Shown here in pieces: positions 26,105-33,402 of a stretch of DNA of 64,000 bases (position 1 is its first letter; each line of letters begins with the position of its first letter). The DNA lies in assembly GCF_001314325.1 (NCBI RefSeq), contig NZ_CP009429.1:2356501-2420500 (forward strand). The letters run 5' to 3'. Source of the stretch: Sphingopyxis macrogoltabida (GTDB lineage: Bacteria > Pseudomonadota > Alphaproteobacteria > Sphingomonadales > Sphingomonadaceae). The position numbers and the translations under genes were made by a program. The notes under the pieces were generated by a model that worked only from the letters and a program-made list of their open reading frames with translations, ran no database searches and was not told the DNA's origin.

Positions 26105-26337
26105 CGGCCCTGCTCCACCCGCGGCGCGACCTGGCGCCAGATTTCGGCCGCGACGCGGTCGGCAGCGCTCGCCCGCGGATCGACCGGCACCGTTCCGGCG
26201 TGTACCCGCGCCGCGACGCGCGCCAGCGCGGCGGGCAGCGCGTCGGCAATCCGCTGCGCCTCGATCCGCGACGCGCCGCTGATCGTCAGCCGCCCGACGG
26301 TCAGCCGTTCGGGCACCGGAGGTGCATCGCCGCTCAC
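26101..26337 (-). CDS. Small conserved-position eCIS protein, 78 residues, function unknown
   Basis: A GTG-start gene bridging the ATPase and DUF4157 genes. The start GTGA at 26334-26337 overlaps the ATPase stop, and its stop overlaps the DUF4157 start (ATGA, 26101-26104). The product VSGDAPPVPERLTVGRLTIS continues into an amphipathic helical stretch IEAQRIADALPAALARVAAR. It ends with ASAADRVAAEIWRQVAPRVE. No family is recognised. Its place immediately before the DUF4157 gene suggests an adaptor or chaperone for that protein, but this is only an inference. Confidence 0.65.
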   Translation of the reverse strand: MSGDAPPVPERLTVGRLTISGASRIEAQRIADALPAALARVAARVHAGTVPVDPRASAADRVAAEIWRQVAPRVEQGR

Positions 26338-28232
26338 TGCACCGTCCCCGCCGGCATCCAGTCGATCGTCGGCATCGGCTGGTCCTGCTTGCGCATTTCC
26401 TCGGCCAGTTCGGCCTCGATCAGCGACGCATCGATCGCCGTGCCGCGCTCGGCGGCAAGAAAGGCCGCGCCCAGCGCGATATTGCGGATGCTGCCGCCCG
26501 ACAGCGGCAGGTCGGCAAGCGCGCGCCAGTCGATCGCCTCGACCGGCGCTTCGCCCGGAAAGGCCCGCTGCCACAGCCGTACGCGCTCGGCGGCGGCGGG
26601 CATCGGAAAGTCGATCGTGAAGCGAAACCGCCGCAGGAAGGCGGTATCGATCGCGTGGCGCATGTTGGTGGTGACGATGGTGAAGCCGTCGAACGCCTCG
26701 ATCCGCTGGAGGAGGTCGCCGACCTCGGCGTTCACATGGCGGTCGGTCGCGTGGCCGACGCTGCCGCGCGCGCCCCAGATCGCATCGCCCTCGTTCCACA
26801 CCATCACCGCGCCCGACCGTTCGGCGGCGTCGAAAGCGGCGGCGATATTCTTCGACGTCTCACCGACATATTTGCTGATGATCTGGCTGAGGTCGATCAG
26901 CATCATCCGGAGGTCCAGCGAGCTTGCCAGCACCTCGGCCGCCATCGTCTTGCCGGTACCGCTCGGGCCCGAGAAAAGCGCGACGACGCCGCGCCCGCGC
27001 GCGCCCATCGCGCGGCCGAAGCCCCATTGGTCGAGCACCAGCGCCGCGTGGCGGACATGCCCCTCGATCCGGCGCAGCGCGGCCTCGGTCGGCGCCGGCA
27101 GGATGATGTCGCCCCAGTCATAGACCGGCTCGACGATCGTCACCCCGGGAACCGGCGTCGCCGACCCGGCGCGGCCGGCATGATGCCACAGGATACGCAA
27201 CGCAGCCTCGCCGTCGGGCGCAGCATCGATCAGGCCAAGGCAGGCCGCGACGACGGCGTCGACCTCGGCCGCCGACAGGCGGAACTGCGCCGCGACCCGC
27301 ACGACCCCGGCGCCCAGCCGCGCCGAGCGCGCTTCGCCCAGCGCCCGCTGCCAGCGCGCCAGCGCTGCATCGCGCGGCGACGATGCTGCCGGCAGCACCC
27401 GCTGCGCGCGCCGCATCGGCGGCAGCGGCACCGTGCCCGCAATCGCGACATGCCCCGCCACCAGCCCGGCAAAGGCTGCGGCGCTCGCCGCATGCAGTTC
27501 GTCGGCCAAAATGATCAGCGCCGCGCCGTCGAGTGCGGCCTCGCGGCTCCACCCCTGCGCCAGCCGGTCGCGCGCTTCGGGGTCGGCCGGAATATCGCAG
27601 GCCTGAAGCTGGTAGGCCTGAAGTCCCAGCGCCGCAAAGCCGCCGGCCATCGCCTCGATATCGTGCGCGCCGAGCAGCAACGGCGACAGACCGTCGGGGC
27701 CCCGCGCCACCAGCGCCTCGCGGATCGCGGCCATCCAGCCGGCAGGCGCATGATCCGCCCCCGCCCCGATGGGCAGGAAACGCGATGCGATCGCCGGATC
27801 GCGCGGCGCCACGCCGGCCAGCCGGTCGATCACCGCCGGGTCGAGCCACATGCGCGCATCGATCAGCGGCGTGTCGGCCTCACGCGCGACGAAGCCGAAG
27901 CGCATCAGCACCGCACCCGCCGCGACATGACCGACGTCGAGCGACGGTAGCAACCGTTGCGCCAGCCACAACGGCATCCCGCGGCGATCGTTCCGGGTGG
28001 CGTCCTGCACGGCGCCAGCAACCGTTTCGGACATCGCGGCGGCATAGAGCAACGCAACGAGCCCCGCCTCGCCGGCGTCGAGTCCGAAACCTTCGGCAAG
28101 ACGAAGCAGCGGGTGCCCCGGCGCCACTTGCGACAGCATCGGCAACAACGCATCGAAATCACCCGGCTCGCCAGCGAAGGCCGCGAGCGTCGCGCGCTCG
28201 CTCAGGAGCAGCAAGGGATCGTTGGCGCTCAT
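26334..28232 (-). CDS. eCIS AAA+ ATPase (Afp15/Pvc15-like) with Asn in Walker B
   Basis: Protein of 632 residues. The N-terminal ~400 residues are an all-alpha module with a degenerate first ATPase-like segment (ALIILADELHAAS, 238-250). The C-terminal AAA+ domain has Walker A GPSGTGKT at 422-429 and sensor-1 FTIVTTNM. The arginine-finger region is AIDTAFLRRFRFTIDFP. Walker B, normally hhhhDE, reads AVMVWNEGDAIWG with N480 in place of Asp and E481 kept. In Afp/PVC systems this ATPase is needed for particle assembly or cargo loading. The start at 28232 fits the ATGA overlap with the DUF4255 gene. Confidence 0.88.
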   Translation of the reverse strand: MSANDPLLLLSERATLAAFAGEPGDFDALLPMLSQVAPGHPLLRLAEGFGLDAGEAGLVALLYAAAMSETVAGAVQDATRNDRRGMPLWLAQRLLPSLDVGHVAAGAVLMRFGFVAREADTPLIDARMWLDPAVIDRLAGVAPRDPAIASRFLPIGAGADHAPAGWMAAIREALVARGPDGLSPLLLGAHDIEAMAGGFAALGLQAYQLQACDIPADPEARDRLAQGWSREAALDGAALIILADELHAASAAAFAGLVAGHVAIAGTVPLPPMRRAQRVLPAASSPRDAALARWQRALGEARSARLGAGVVRVAAQFRLSAAEVDAVVAACLGLIDAAPDGEAALRILWHHAGRAGSATPVPGVTIVEPVYDWGDIILPAPTEAALRRIEGHVRHAALVLDQWGFGRAMGARGRGVVALFSGPSGTGKTMAAEVLASSLDLRMMLIDLSQIISKYVGETSKNIAAAFDAAERSGAVMVWNEGDAIWGARGSVGHATDRHVNAEVGDLLQRIEAFDGFTIVTTNMRHAIDTAFLRRFRFTIDFPMPAAAERVRLWQRAFPGEAPVEAIDWRALADLPLSGGSIRNIALGAAFLAAERGTAIDASLIEAELAEEMRKQDQPMPTIDWMPAGTVQ

Positions 28233-28981
28233 GGTCCGTCGTCCAGCGGTTCGTCGACGATCGTCACCGTGTCGCTCGCTGGATCGCCGTTGCGATCCGC
28301 CTTCGGCCGCGCCGCGATCACCAGCTCGTCGACCCGCGGGCCGTCGGGCACGCTGTCGTCGGTTTCGAGGAAGGTTGTGGTAACGAGATAATAGGCGCTC
28401 GGCCGGATCGGCGATTGCAGCGCCGACCACAGCTTTGTCGACATGTCGATGTCGAGCGGGTGCTGGCTGATCTTGATCTGCTCGGGATGATGGGCGGGAT
28501 TGGCGAGCGGCTCGCTCGTCAGCCGCTCCATCAGCTTCGTGGGGTTGGCCGGGATCGCTACCGCTCCGAGGATCGCCGCGACCGCCGAGCGCTCGACGAT
28601 CGCCTGCCGGTGCAGCGCCGCCATGCCGATGCCGAGCAACGTCTCGCGTTCAAGGTCTGCCCCCGTCGCGGCGAGCATATAGTGGAGGTCGAGCACCAGC
28701 GGCATCTTGGTCGATGCCTCGCCGCTGCTCTCGATATAGGCGAGCGCCATCGAGCGATAGGCGGCGTTTGGCGCGACATGATGCAGGAAGAGGTAAAGCT
28801 GCGCAGCTTCTGGCGGCGCATTCGCGCCCGTCGCGGCGGGTGCGGGCGTCGCATTGGGACGCGGCGGCGGTGCGATCGACAGCTTCGGCGCCGCAAAACC
28901 CTGATAGGCGGCCGCCAGATCGGCATCGATCATCGCCTTCAACACGAAGCTCGTCGCGGGAATGGCGAAACGCGCGCTCAT
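28229..28981 (-). CDS. eCIS DUF4255 protein (Pvc16/Afp16-like tail terminator)
   Basis: Protein of 250 residues whose N-terminal 200 residues match DUF4255, the tail-terminator family that caps tube and sheath. Landmarks are AQLYLFLHHVAPNAAYRSM, PLVLDLHYMLAATGAD, ERETLLGIGMAALHRQ and PYYLV-like PSAYYLVTTTFLETDD. An Ala/Pro-rich insert (residues 40-55) separates the first strands. It is directly coupled to the ATPase gene and to the Ala/Pro-rich gene by 4-base overlaps. DUF4255 is one of the most reliable eCIS markers. Confidence 0.9.
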   Translation of the reverse strand: MSARFAIPATSFVLKAMIDADLAAAYQGFAAPKLSIAPPPRPNATPAPAATGANAPPEAAQLYLFLHHVAPNAAYRSMALAYIESSGEASTKMPLVLDLHYMLAATGADLERETLLGIGMAALHRQAIVERSAVAAILGAVAIPANPTKLMERLTSEPLANPAHHPEQIKISQHPLDIDMSTKLWSALQSPIRPSAYYLVTTTFLETDDSVPDGPRVDELVIAARPKADRNGDPASDTVTIVDEPLDDGP

Positions 28982-29784
28982 CCGTTGCGCTCCGACGGGC
29001 GGCGCAGGAATTCGTCGAGCGCGACGACGGGTGCCACACGGCGCGGCGCGGTGCGCGGCGCTACGGCATCGTCCCCGGTCAGGCGGATGTCGATGCGGTC
29101 GATGTGGATGTGAATGGGCGGCGGCAGGTCGGCCGCCGGATCGCCGAGGCCGTCCTCGGCGGCCGCGATGTCCGCGCCGACCGCAAGGGCGGCGGGTAAG
29201 GCTTCGACAATGGCGGGGACGGGTGACGCCTCGGCAGCAGGCGCCTTCGGGACCGCTTCGTCATCGCCAGCTTCGCTCTCCGCCCCGGTGACCGGGAACG
29301 CGGCTTCCGGTCGGGCCGGCTCGGCCACTGTGGCCGCCATCGAAAGCGGAGTGTCCGCAGACGGAGGCGGAATGACCTGTTGAACGACCGTCGCCGTCTC
29401 TGCAGTGGTCACGGCAACCGGCTCGGTGCGTTCATCGGCCGTCGGCAGCGTACCGGCATCCAGGCGGTCGTCGCGGGTTGCCGACGCTTCGGCAGCCGGG
29501 GGAAATGCCGTCGGCATCGCTGCTCCGGCAGGAGCAGCCGGCGTCGGCACGGCGCCGGGCTTCTCTGCCACCGGATCGGCGGTCGCCGCCTTTTCGGGAG
29601 GCGCATCCTTGCGCGCTTCGATCGCTGCCGGCGCGGCCGCCTCGATATCGAGCGCCCCCCAATCCTCCTCGCCCGCACTCGTATCGGGCGCAAATATCGG
29701 GACCGAAGGCACCGGCGCCGCGTCGCCCTGCCCGCCGACCCCGCCGCGCGCTGCCGCTGCGATCGCGGACCAATAGCCGCTCAC
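28978..29784 (-). CDS. Ala/Pro/Glu-rich low-complexity eCIS protein ending in an IHIHIDRIDIRL motif
   Basis: A GTG-start gene (GTGA overlap at 29781-29784) encoding 268 residues. After SGYWSAIAAAARGGVGG comes a roughly 190-residue Ala/Pro/Glu-rich stretch, probably disordered. The C-terminus is structured-looking: PPIHIHIDRIDIRLTGD, then RVAPVVALDEFLRRPSERNG. A short strand of the form I-x-V-x-I-G/D-R-I-D/E-V-R is, as I recall, common in small proteins of tail-like clusters at this position. Function is unknown. It could be a flexible linker or length-setting protein, because no conventional tape measure was found. That role is speculative. Confidence 0.7.
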   Translation of the reverse strand: MSGYWSAIAAAARGGVGGQGDAAPVPSVPIFAPDTSAGEEDWGALDIEAAAPAAIEARKDAPPEKAATADPVAEKPGAVPTPAAPAGAAMPTAFPPAAEASATRDDRLDAGTLPTADERTEPVAVTTAETATVVQQVIPPPSADTPLSMAATVAEPARPEAAFPVTGAESEAGDDEAVPKAPAAEASPVPAIVEALPAALAVGADIAAAEDGLGDPAADLPPPIHIHIDRIDIRLTGDDAVAPRTAPRRVAPVVALDEFLRRPSERNG

Positions 29785-30524
29785 AGCGGCCGCACCCGCT
29801 GGCGCGCTACCGGAGCCGCGCGGCGATCGGCGATCATCGCGACATAGCGCGCCCGCCGTTCGGCCGGCAGCGCCAGTATCGCGCTCTCGCCCCAGCCATA
29901 GGCCGACGCGATCATATCGACATCGCGCAGCAGCGCGGCGTGGAGCCGGTCGAGGTCGGTCGCGACGAACGCCGCCAGATCGACACTCGCGGCCAGCGCC
30001 ACCCCGCATTCCGAACAGGCGCTTTCGACGACGATGCTGGCGAGCGGATCGGCGCGATCGAAGGCCGTTTCGATCGCATCGAGCGCCGCCGCGTCGAGGT
30101 CGGCCGCCGCGACGCGCACCGGCCCCGCCGCGCAGCGATCGAGCATCGCCAGCCGCACGTCGGCCGCATCGCCCACCGCTTCGATATCGGCCATCGTCGG
30201 CACGCGATACGCCAGTTCGCGTCCACCATATGGCACCGTGACGAGCCCATCCTGCGCGGGCGGCAGCGCCCGCATCGCATCCTTCGGCACCGCGAAGCTG
30301 TTCATCGTCGCGCAGGCTGTGCACGCGACCTGCGCCTCGATCGCTCCGCCGACCCAATCGTCGTGCAGCGCGATCAGCCGTCGGTTGCGCGCGCCCAGCG
30401 TGTCGGAGGCCAGCGCCGCGTCACCGGCGCCCGACGCGCGCAGCAGCGCGGTCAGGCGGCCATGCGCGGCGCCGGAACCGATCGGCCAATGGTCGAACAG
30501 CATCGAGAGGCTGGCGGTCGTCAT
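29781..30524 (-). CDS. eCIS gp26-like baseplate protein (T4 baseplate family) with two CxxC pairs
   Basis: Protein of 247 residues resembling the T4 gp26-type baseplate family of tail-like clusters. The C-terminal IASAYGWGESAILALPAERR followed by ARYVAMI is the family hallmark. Two cysteine pairs (C68/C71 in ACTACA and C170/C173 in CSEC) suggest a zinc ribbon, common in the eCIS versions. It lies between the tube gene (7-base gap) and the Ala/Pro-rich gene (4-base overlap). Confidence 0.8.
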   Translation of the reverse strand: MTTASLSMLFDHWPIGSGAAHGRLTALLRASGAGDAALASDTLGARNRRLIALHDDWVGGAIEAQVACTACATMNSFAVPKDAMRALPPAQDGLVTVPYGGRELAYRVPTMADIEAVGDAADVRLAMLDRCAAGPVRVAAADLDAAALDAIETAFDRADPLASIVVESACSECGVALAASVDLAAFVATDLDRLHAALLRDVDMIASAYGWGESAILALPAERRARYVAMIADRRAAPVARQRVRPL

Positions 30525-30531
30525 CGCCGGC

Positions 30532-31053
30532 TCAGGGCTCTACGAAGCTCGGTTCCTTGGGCTCGACCACGGCATAGTCGCGCTCCCAGCCCTCGATCTC
30601 GAGCTTCAGTTTGGCGATGGCGACCGCATTGGCGTTGGAATCGAGATCGGGCAGCGCCTGATATTCCGATACCCAGCACCGGTAGAGATTATAGGCGATC
30701 ACCGTCTGCCCCGCTTCGTTGAGCAGTTCGATGATGATATCCTTGCGGAAGTCGGCGAGCGACACCTCGCCCCCCGCGATCGATCCGAAATTCCAGACCT
30801 TGTTCGCCCATTGTTCGAAATCGACGTCGTGGGTCACCCCGCGCTCCAGCGTCACCGCGTCATATTCGGTGCGTCCCGGCGACTTGAAGCTCGACGACGG
30901 ATCGCCGCCCGAGCGATGCTTGATCATTTCCGTGGTCCGCTTGAGCATCGAGACCTTGGAAATGCCCGCGACATAGCGGCCGTCCCATTTCACCCGGAAC
31001 TTGAAGTTCTTGTAGGGGTCGAACCGCTGCGCATTGACCGAAAACTGTCCCAT
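30532..31053 (-). CDS. eCIS tail tube protein (T4 gp19-like)
   Basis: Inner tube subunit of 173 residues. Typical features of the gp19 family are FKFRVKWDGRYVAGISKVS near the N-terminus, then HRSGGDPSSSFKSPGRTEYD. VTLERGVTHDVDFEQWANKV and AYNLYRCWVSEYQALPDLD complete the set. Stacked hexamers form the hollow needle ejected on contraction. A GGGAGGGAG ribosome binding site lies in the 16-base gap after the sheath gene. This is the only tube gene in the cluster, whereas Afp and PVC loci carry more than one. Confidence 0.92.
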   Translation of the reverse strand: MGQFSVNAQRFDPYKNFKFRVKWDGRYVAGISKVSMLKRTTEMIKHRSGGDPSSSFKSPGRTEYDAVTLERGVTHDVDFEQWANKVWNFGSIAGGEVSLADFRKDIIIELLNEAGQTVIAYNLYRCWVSEYQALPDLDSNANAVAIAKLKLEIEGWERDYAVVEPKEPSFVEP

Positions 31054-31069
31054 CGAACTGCTCCCTCCC

Positions 31070-33121
31070 TCAAACCAGCGGCTGGACGATTTGACGCAGG
31101 CTGATGACGACGAACTCCGCCGGCCTCAGCGGCGCAAAGCCGACCACGATGTTGACAACGCCCTGATTGATGTCGTCGCCGCTCGTCGTCGACGCATCGC
31201 AGGCGACAAAATAGGCTTCCTTCGCCGACACGCCCTTGAACGCGCCTTGCCGAAACAGGCCATGCATGAAGGCCGTGCTGTTGAGCCGGAGCTGCGACCA
31301 GAGCTGTTCGCCGTTCGGTTTGTGTACCGCCCAGCGCAGCCCTTCGGACAGGCTGCGCAGGATGTAGGACGCGGTGCGGCGCACCGGCACATATTTCCAT
31401 TCGCTGCCGAGTGCGTTCGCGCCGTCGACCGTCCGCGATCCGAAGCTCACCGTGCCATAGACGGGGAATTTGCGGATACAGTTGAGCCCGATCGGGTTGA
31501 GCACGCCATGGTCGGCGTCGGACAGGTCGATCGACGGGCCATAGGCGCCCGACAGCACCGCCTCGGTCCCCGCCGGCGCCTGCCACACGCCGAACTGGCC
31601 GTCGGTGCGCGCAAACAGCCCCGCCATCGCGCCCGAGGGCGGATGGCTGCGGATCGATCCGGCCTCCAGCGGATCGTCGACACGGATATTCGGAAAATAA
31701 GCGGCCGAATGGCTCGATGCGAAGGGGATGCCGGTCGTCTTATAGGCTTCGGCCGACCCGACATCGACGACATTGGGCGGGGGATCGATCAGCAGGAAGG
31801 CGTGCTTCTCGGCGCAGATCCGCGCCGCTTCGGCATAGATCGACATCGCGCTCGTGTGATGCAGTGCCAGCGGATCGCCCGCCGCCGGCCGCACCAGGTC
31901 GGGCAGGCAGAGCAGGTTGAAAAAGGCGTCGGGGCCCTCCAGCGCAAGCACCGCCGCCTTGAACGCCGCGGTGTCGGGCTGCCCCGCAGGATTGCCGTCG
32001 ATGCCGACGACAAGGCTCGATCCCACCACCTGCTCGCTCGACGCCGGCGTGTAGGACGCACCCAGCCGGTAGCGTGAGACGTTCGCGACCGCCGCGCTGC
32101 CGGTGACGAACTGGCCGAGGAACGAGGTGCCGCTGCCCGGCGCGGCCAGCGTCACCGTGGCATCGAACAGCCGCGCCGCAAACTGTCCCGCGACCGGCGC
32201 GCTGGTCTTCAGCCACAGATATTGGCCATTTTCGGCGAGCGATACCGACACGCTGACCCCCTGCATCGCACTGTTCGCCGCTGCGGTCTCGCGGATCTTC
32301 AGGTTGATCGCGGCTTCCAGCTTGGTCGCCACTTCCAGCAGGCTGACCGGTTTCGGAGTAGCGTTCGCAAACACCGTCACATCGGTCAGCGTCACCGACT
32401 GGGCGCTGTCGACGGCGCCCGCCGCGTCGCGCACCGCAATCACGACATTGGCGTTGATGTTCGCGCTGAAATTGCCCGCCGCGGGCAGCGCAGCAAGCCG
32501 ATAGGCGGTGCCGTTTGCGACCGGCCGCTCGGCATCGACACCGTTCACCGCCAGCTTGACGAGCTTCGATCCCGTGCCCGGATCGTTGACGACATTCGGC
32601 GCAAAGCGGGCGTTCGACGATGCGGTCGACAGGCGGGTAAATCGTTCGACGCGCCCGGTCACCCGGTCGGTGACGACCAGATTGAAGCCGCGCTTTTTCG
32701 TGGCGTCGCTGGTGAAGGGGTCGGCGTCGATCCCGAAGCTGTCGATCTCGACATAGATTTCGCCGCTCGCGGCGCCCGCCGATAAGGCGGTGAAGGTCAG
32801 CGACGCCGCGCTCCCCGACGCGTCGCGCTTCAGCGCGCTCGCCGCCGGCGCCGCGCCCGCCGGCGGCACGCGCCAGACGAAAGCCTCCGAGCCGCCGTTG
32901 GCAAAGAAATGCAGCACCGAATAGGACAGGCTGCTCGTCTGGACGAGCCCGCCGAACTGCCGTTCGAAATCGCCGAAATTCTGGATACGGATCGCGCGGT
33001 TGTCGATGCCGGTCCGCGTCGGCCCGACGAACAGCGCGACCGACGTCGCGGCGCCGGTGATCGTGCGGACCCCGCTCGGCAATTCCTGTGTATAGACGCC
33101 CGGATGTTTGTACTGCAGCAT
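31070..33121 (-). CDS. eCIS contractile tail sheath protein
   Basis: Sheath subunit of 683 residues. The N-terminus MLQYKHPGVYTQELPSGV with ATSVALFVGPT is the classic sheath start (PGVY...E...G...TSVxxFVG). The C-terminal core RSLSEGLRWAVHKPNGEQLW through GFAPLRPAEFVVISLRQIVQ is also typical. A large variable insert (about residues 100-430) makes it long for an eCIS sheath; such inserts decorate the outside of the particle. The start at 33121 has a GGGAGG ribosome binding site. The frame stays open to 33349 without homology. It is first in the operon and the only sheath gene. Confidence 0.93.
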   Translation of the reverse strand: MLQYKHPGVYTQELPSGVRTITGAATSVALFVGPTRTGIDNRAIRIQNFGDFERQFGGLVQTSSLSYSVLHFFANGGSEAFVWRVPPAGAAPAASALKRDASGSAASLTFTALSAGAASGEIYVEIDSFGIDADPFTSDATKKRGFNLVVTDRVTGRVERFTRLSTASSNARFAPNVVNDPGTGSKLVKLAVNGVDAERPVANGTAYRLAALPAAGNFSANINANVVIAVRDAAGAVDSAQSVTLTDVTVFANATPKPVSLLEVATKLEAAINLKIRETAAANSAMQGVSVSVSLAENGQYLWLKTSAPVAGQFAARLFDATVTLAAPGSGTSFLGQFVTGSAAVANVSRYRLGASYTPASSEQVVGSSLVVGIDGNPAGQPDTAAFKAAVLALEGPDAFFNLLCLPDLVRPAAGDPLALHHTSAMSIYAEAARICAEKHAFLLIDPPPNVVDVGSAEAYKTTGIPFASSHSAAYFPNIRVDDPLEAGSIRSHPPSGAMAGLFARTDGQFGVWQAPAGTEAVLSGAYGPSIDLSDADHGVLNPIGLNCIRKFPVYGTVSFGSRTVDGANALGSEWKYVPVRRTASYILRSLSEGLRWAVHKPNGEQLWSQLRLNSTAFMHGLFRQGAFKGVSAKEAYFVACDASTTSGDDINQGVVNIVVGFAPLRPAEFVVISLRQIVQPLV

Positions 33122-33238
33122 CGGCCTGTCCTCCCAAAAGGGGGCATCGATGCTTCGCAGACGCAAGGCGCACGAACCGACACCCCGAAAGCCGCCGCCA
33201 AGGCAGCCCGGTTCGAAAGTGGTTTGAAGTGCGACTTG

Positions 33239-33249
33239 TTTTCTTAGGC
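33239..33249 (-). repeat. Inverted copy of the 11-base element at 8311-8321
   Basis: On the minus strand it reads GCCTAAGAAAA, about 118 bases upstream of the sheath start codon, so it would lie in the 5' leader of the operon mRNA. The copy beyond the last gene is in the opposite orientation, making the two mRNA ends complementary over 11 bases. It may be coincidental. Confidence 0.3.
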
Positions 33250-33293
33250 CCAGCCGGATGTTACCGACTCGCAAAGTCCCATGGCCGAGGCAA

Positions 33294-33402
33294 AAGCTGA
33301 ACCCCTCCCGCAGGGCTGTCAAGCTCATCCCATCCCGGCGCACGCCCATTTGGACGCAGCCGACCGGGCCCCGGCAAAGACCCGCAACATTGTCTTATTA
33401 TG
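33294..33402 (-). promoter_or_regulatory. Candidate promoter region of the eCIS operon
   Basis: The 276-base gap between the ligase stop and the sheath start must hold the eCIS promoter. On the minus strand a perfect TTGACA lies at 33317-33322, but the hexamer 17 bases downstream (CAGCTT) is a poor -10. Farther upstream an AT-rich patch has CATAAT at 33397-33402, a good -10 hexamer without a good -35. Neither is convincing alone, so an alternative sigma factor or activator is possible. Confidence 0.25.

Larger units (their letters stand above)
8375..33121 (-). other. Extracellular contractile injection system (eCIS) operon, 18 genes
   Basis: One uninterrupted minus-strand operon from the sheath gene (start 33121) to the DUF6519-like gene (stop 8375). 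Of 17 junctions, 12 are 4-base overlaps, one is a 23-base overlap and four are gaps of 7-16 bases. This implies a single mRNA with translational coupling. The set of DUF4255, AAA+ ATPase and DUF4157 with sheath, tube, gpD, gpV, PAAR, gp25 and two J proteins defines an eCIS rather than a prophage, R-type tailocin or type VI system. There are no capsid, terminase, portal, integrase, holin/endolysin or TssJLM-like genes. No obvious long coiled-coil tape measure was found. Confidence 0.9.

Noticed and set aside
21902..26620. A 1572-codon open frame on the plus strand
   Set aside because: It is antisense to the DUF4157, CIS tube and 78-residue genes, its translation is Arg/Asp-rich without domains, and high GC content keeps antisense frames open. 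The same applies to long plus-strand frames at 8417-11995, 12610-14397, 14445-16670 and 16667-19444.
8375..33121. Prophage or R-type tailocin
   Set aside because: No capsid, portal, terminase, integrase or lysis genes, while DUF4255, the AAA+ ATPase and DUF4157 are eCIS markers.
8375..33121. Type VI secretion system
   Set aside because: The sheath is one long protein rather than a TssB/TssC pair, and TssJ, TssL, TssM and ClpV homologues are absent.
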